Assembly: GCF_022549495.1 (NCBI RefSeq)
Contig: NZ_JAKZGD010000004.1
Span: 186,001 to 250,000 of the forward strand
Origin: Acinetobacter sp. ANC 4805
GTDB taxonomy: Bacteria > Pseudomonadota > Gammaproteobacteria > Pseudomonadales > Moraxellaceae
DNA length: 64,000 nt
Direction: 5' to 3'
Shown: in pieces, positions 62,934 to 64,000 of the stretch
Numbering within the stretch: position 1 is the stretch's first letter
Layout of the letters: every line of letters starts with the position of its first letter
The notes under the pieces: model-generated
What the model saw: the letters and a program-made list of their open reading frames with translations, nothing else
Database searches by the model: none
Told to the model about the DNA's origin: nothing
Translations under genes and position numbers: made by a program

Positions 62934-63518
62934 TTAAGCGTAAATATCTAAGAAATTTTTGAAAATTTGATGCCCATGTTGGCTCAAAATAGATTCGGGA
63001 TGGAATTGAACGCCTTCTACAGGTAGTGTTTTATGCTTTACGCCCATAATCTCTTCAATCGTTCCATCGACTTGGTTGGTCCAACACGTCACTTCTAAAC
63101 ACTCAGGCAATGTTTCTTGCTCAATCACCAATGAATGGTAACGTGTTGCCGCAAAAGGTGAGGGTAAATTGCTAAAAATACCTTTATCGCTATGATGCAT
63201 ATCGGATAAACGACCATGCATGACAGTTTTTGCACGAATGATACGACCACCAAATGCTTGCCCGATGGCTTGATGCCCTAAGCACACTCCAAGTAATGGA
63301 ATTTTTCCTGCAAAATGATTAATTGCTGGAATTGAGATTCCGGCTTCGCTTGGTGAGCATGGACCTGGACCAATTACCAAGTATTTAGGCTGCCATCGTT
63401 CAATATCTTCTAATGTGACTTGATCATTACGAACAACTTTTACTTCTTGATTCAACTCGCCAAAATATTGAACGATGTTGTAAGTAAAACTGTCATAGTT
63501 GTCAATCATTAAAAGCAT
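62934..63518 (-). CDS. trpG: Anthranilate/aminodeoxychorismate synthase component II (glutamine amidotransferase)
   Basis: 194 residues of class-I glutamine amidotransferase. [22 protein letters not shown] (positions 1-23), [11 protein letters not shown] near 51, the catalytic Cys in [17 protein letters not shown] near 78, RYHSLVIE near 128, and His/Glu in [11 protein letters not shown] near 170. It may serve both TrpE and PabB, since in Acinetobacter trpG lies away from trpE. ATG 63518 (AAAAGGTTATAATC upstream). No tryptophan-rich leader peptide was seen before it, so attenuation is not supported. Confidence 0.95.
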   Translation of the reverse strand: MLLMIDNYDSFTYNIVQYFGELNQEVKVVRNDQVTLEDIERWQPKYLVIGPGPCSPSEAGISIPAINHFAGKIPLLGVCLGHQAIGQAFGGRIIRAKTVMHGRLSDMHHSDKGIFSNLPSPFAATRYHSLVIEQETLPECLEVTCWTNQVDGTIEEIMGVKHKTLPVEGVQFHPESILSQHGHQIFKNFLDIYA

Positions 63519-64000
63519 GATTATAACCTTTTGAAAATACGCACTTTATGGTGCTTTTGCTTTTGATAAACCTATCTAAAAACGATATTCCTTTCGCGCT
63601 ATATGCGTCGTAAAGGCATTTCTTAGATATAGAGGACAATAATCATAACAAAAACAAATGATCAATGTTGAATATTTCGTTTAATAGATGTTTTGATGGA
63701 TTTATATACCGAGGATATAAAGAACCATAGAAACAGATAATAAACTTCATAAATTGAATGACTTGGGTGAAAATATACAAAGTGAACCAAAAGTCTAAAT
63801 GAATTGATTGGAATGAAGTTAAAAAGAATGATATAAAAAGCCAATTTATGCTAACTAGTGATGGTGTGCTTTTGCACTACATTAGTTCTCTGTTATATGT
63901 TTTGCACCACTTTGGTTCGTTATGTCTATTTTGGGGACTAGCTGGGATCGGAATGTTTAAATATGGTGCATTTGTGAAAGCAAACATTATAGTGGACATA
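63519..64000. other. Right-edge region with no convincing gene
   Basis: 482 bases. A 60-codon frame on the minus strand (63662-63844) is a mostly hydrophobic stretch with AT-rich codons, without a ribosome-binding site; I do not call it a gene, although it could be the remnant of one. On the + strand, two near-identical 19-base blocks (see the regulatory entry) lie at 63870 and 63900. A gene on the + strand probably begins just past the window. Confidence 0.4.
63870..63918 (+). promoter_or_regulatory. Two direct repeats resembling NtrC-type sites
   Basis: TTTTGCACTACATTAGTTC (63870-63888) and TTTTGCACCACTTTGGTTC (63900-63918) match in 16 of 19 positions and start 30 bases apart, about three helical turns. 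TGCACNNNNTTGG resembles NtrC sites (TGCAC...GGTGCA), and the block upstream of gdhA has TTTTGCACTAAATTA. The gene they would control lies beyond the right edge. Confidence 0.4.

Noticed and set aside
63662-63844. 60-residue hydrophobic frame near the right edge
   Set aside because: No ribosome-binding site, AT-rich random-looking codons and no family resemblance; left as unproven.

Overview
The window is AT-rich, gene-dense chromosomal DNA that fits Acinetobacter or a very close Moraxellaceae relative. The main reasons are a single gene fusing RNase HI to the DNA polymerase III epsilon subunit, the pseudomonad-like fimL-nudC pair, a SutA-like RNA polymerase-associated protein, and the zapA / 6S RNA / ygfB-pepP-ubiH-ubiI neighbourhood. 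The species cannot be told from the sequence. No integrase, transposase, prophage or CRISPR array is visible, and most genes are housekeeping.

Layout. 1-5240: end of a conserved cluster encoding a helical protein (cut by the edge), a MoxR-type AAA+ ATPase, a DUF5682-like protein and a von Willebrand A protein; its function is not assigned and it is the best candidate here for an undescribed system. 5299-11428: nth with an orphan RnfB-type ferredoxin, gdhA, a META-domain lipoprotein, ygiD and rlmH. A probable small RNA lies between lon and rlmH (about 11540-11658). 11754-15610: lon, 5-formyl-THF cyclo-ligase and a small unknown gene. 15680-18877: a divergent CueR-type regulator and P1B metal ATPase sharing a perfect 18-bp dyad. 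19040-24243: an orphan solute-binding protein, then HscC convergent with a membrane-anchored J-like protein. 24584-25008 is a broken SUKH-like gene, followed by 6S RNA (minus strand, about 25078-25258), zapA and a coiled-coil gene, divergent from ygfB-pepP-(small membrane protein)-ubiH-ubiI.

31556-36230: SutA-like gene, a second divergent MerR/metal-efflux pair (CadR-like and a short CDF), rsmI, yraN, a DolP-like BON lipoprotein and an esterase-like hydrolase. 36394-44133: nudC, fimL, rnhA-dnaQ and an MltD-type lytic transglycosylase with eight LysM repeats. 44140-49660: a complete YejABEF-type peptide ABC importer. 49772-56335: an Old Yellow Enzyme family reductase behind two perfect inverted repeats, a GST, tRNA-Glu(UUC), rnt, pyrC, a diguanylate cyclase and an L,D-transpeptidase. 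56536-63518: hemE, a DUF817-like membrane protein, a cupin, folE, an Smr-domain protein, an orphan Imm33-like immunity gene, and trpC, trpD and trpG on the minus strand. The right edge (63519-64000) has no convincing gene but carries two 19-bp imperfect direct repeats 30 bp apart that resemble NtrC half sites.

Functional themes: envelope and peptidoglycan (MltD, L,D-transpeptidase, DolP, Yej), metal resistance (two MerR-controlled efflux units), ubiquinone synthesis (ubiH/ubiI), tryptophan synthesis, proteostasis (Lon, HscC/J-like, MoxR/VWA), RNA metabolism (6S RNA, RlmH, RsmI, RNase T, NudC) and signalling (FimL, diguanylate cyclase). Many start codons below were moved inward from the longest open frame using ribosome-binding sites, signal peptides and family lengths; the evidence says where.
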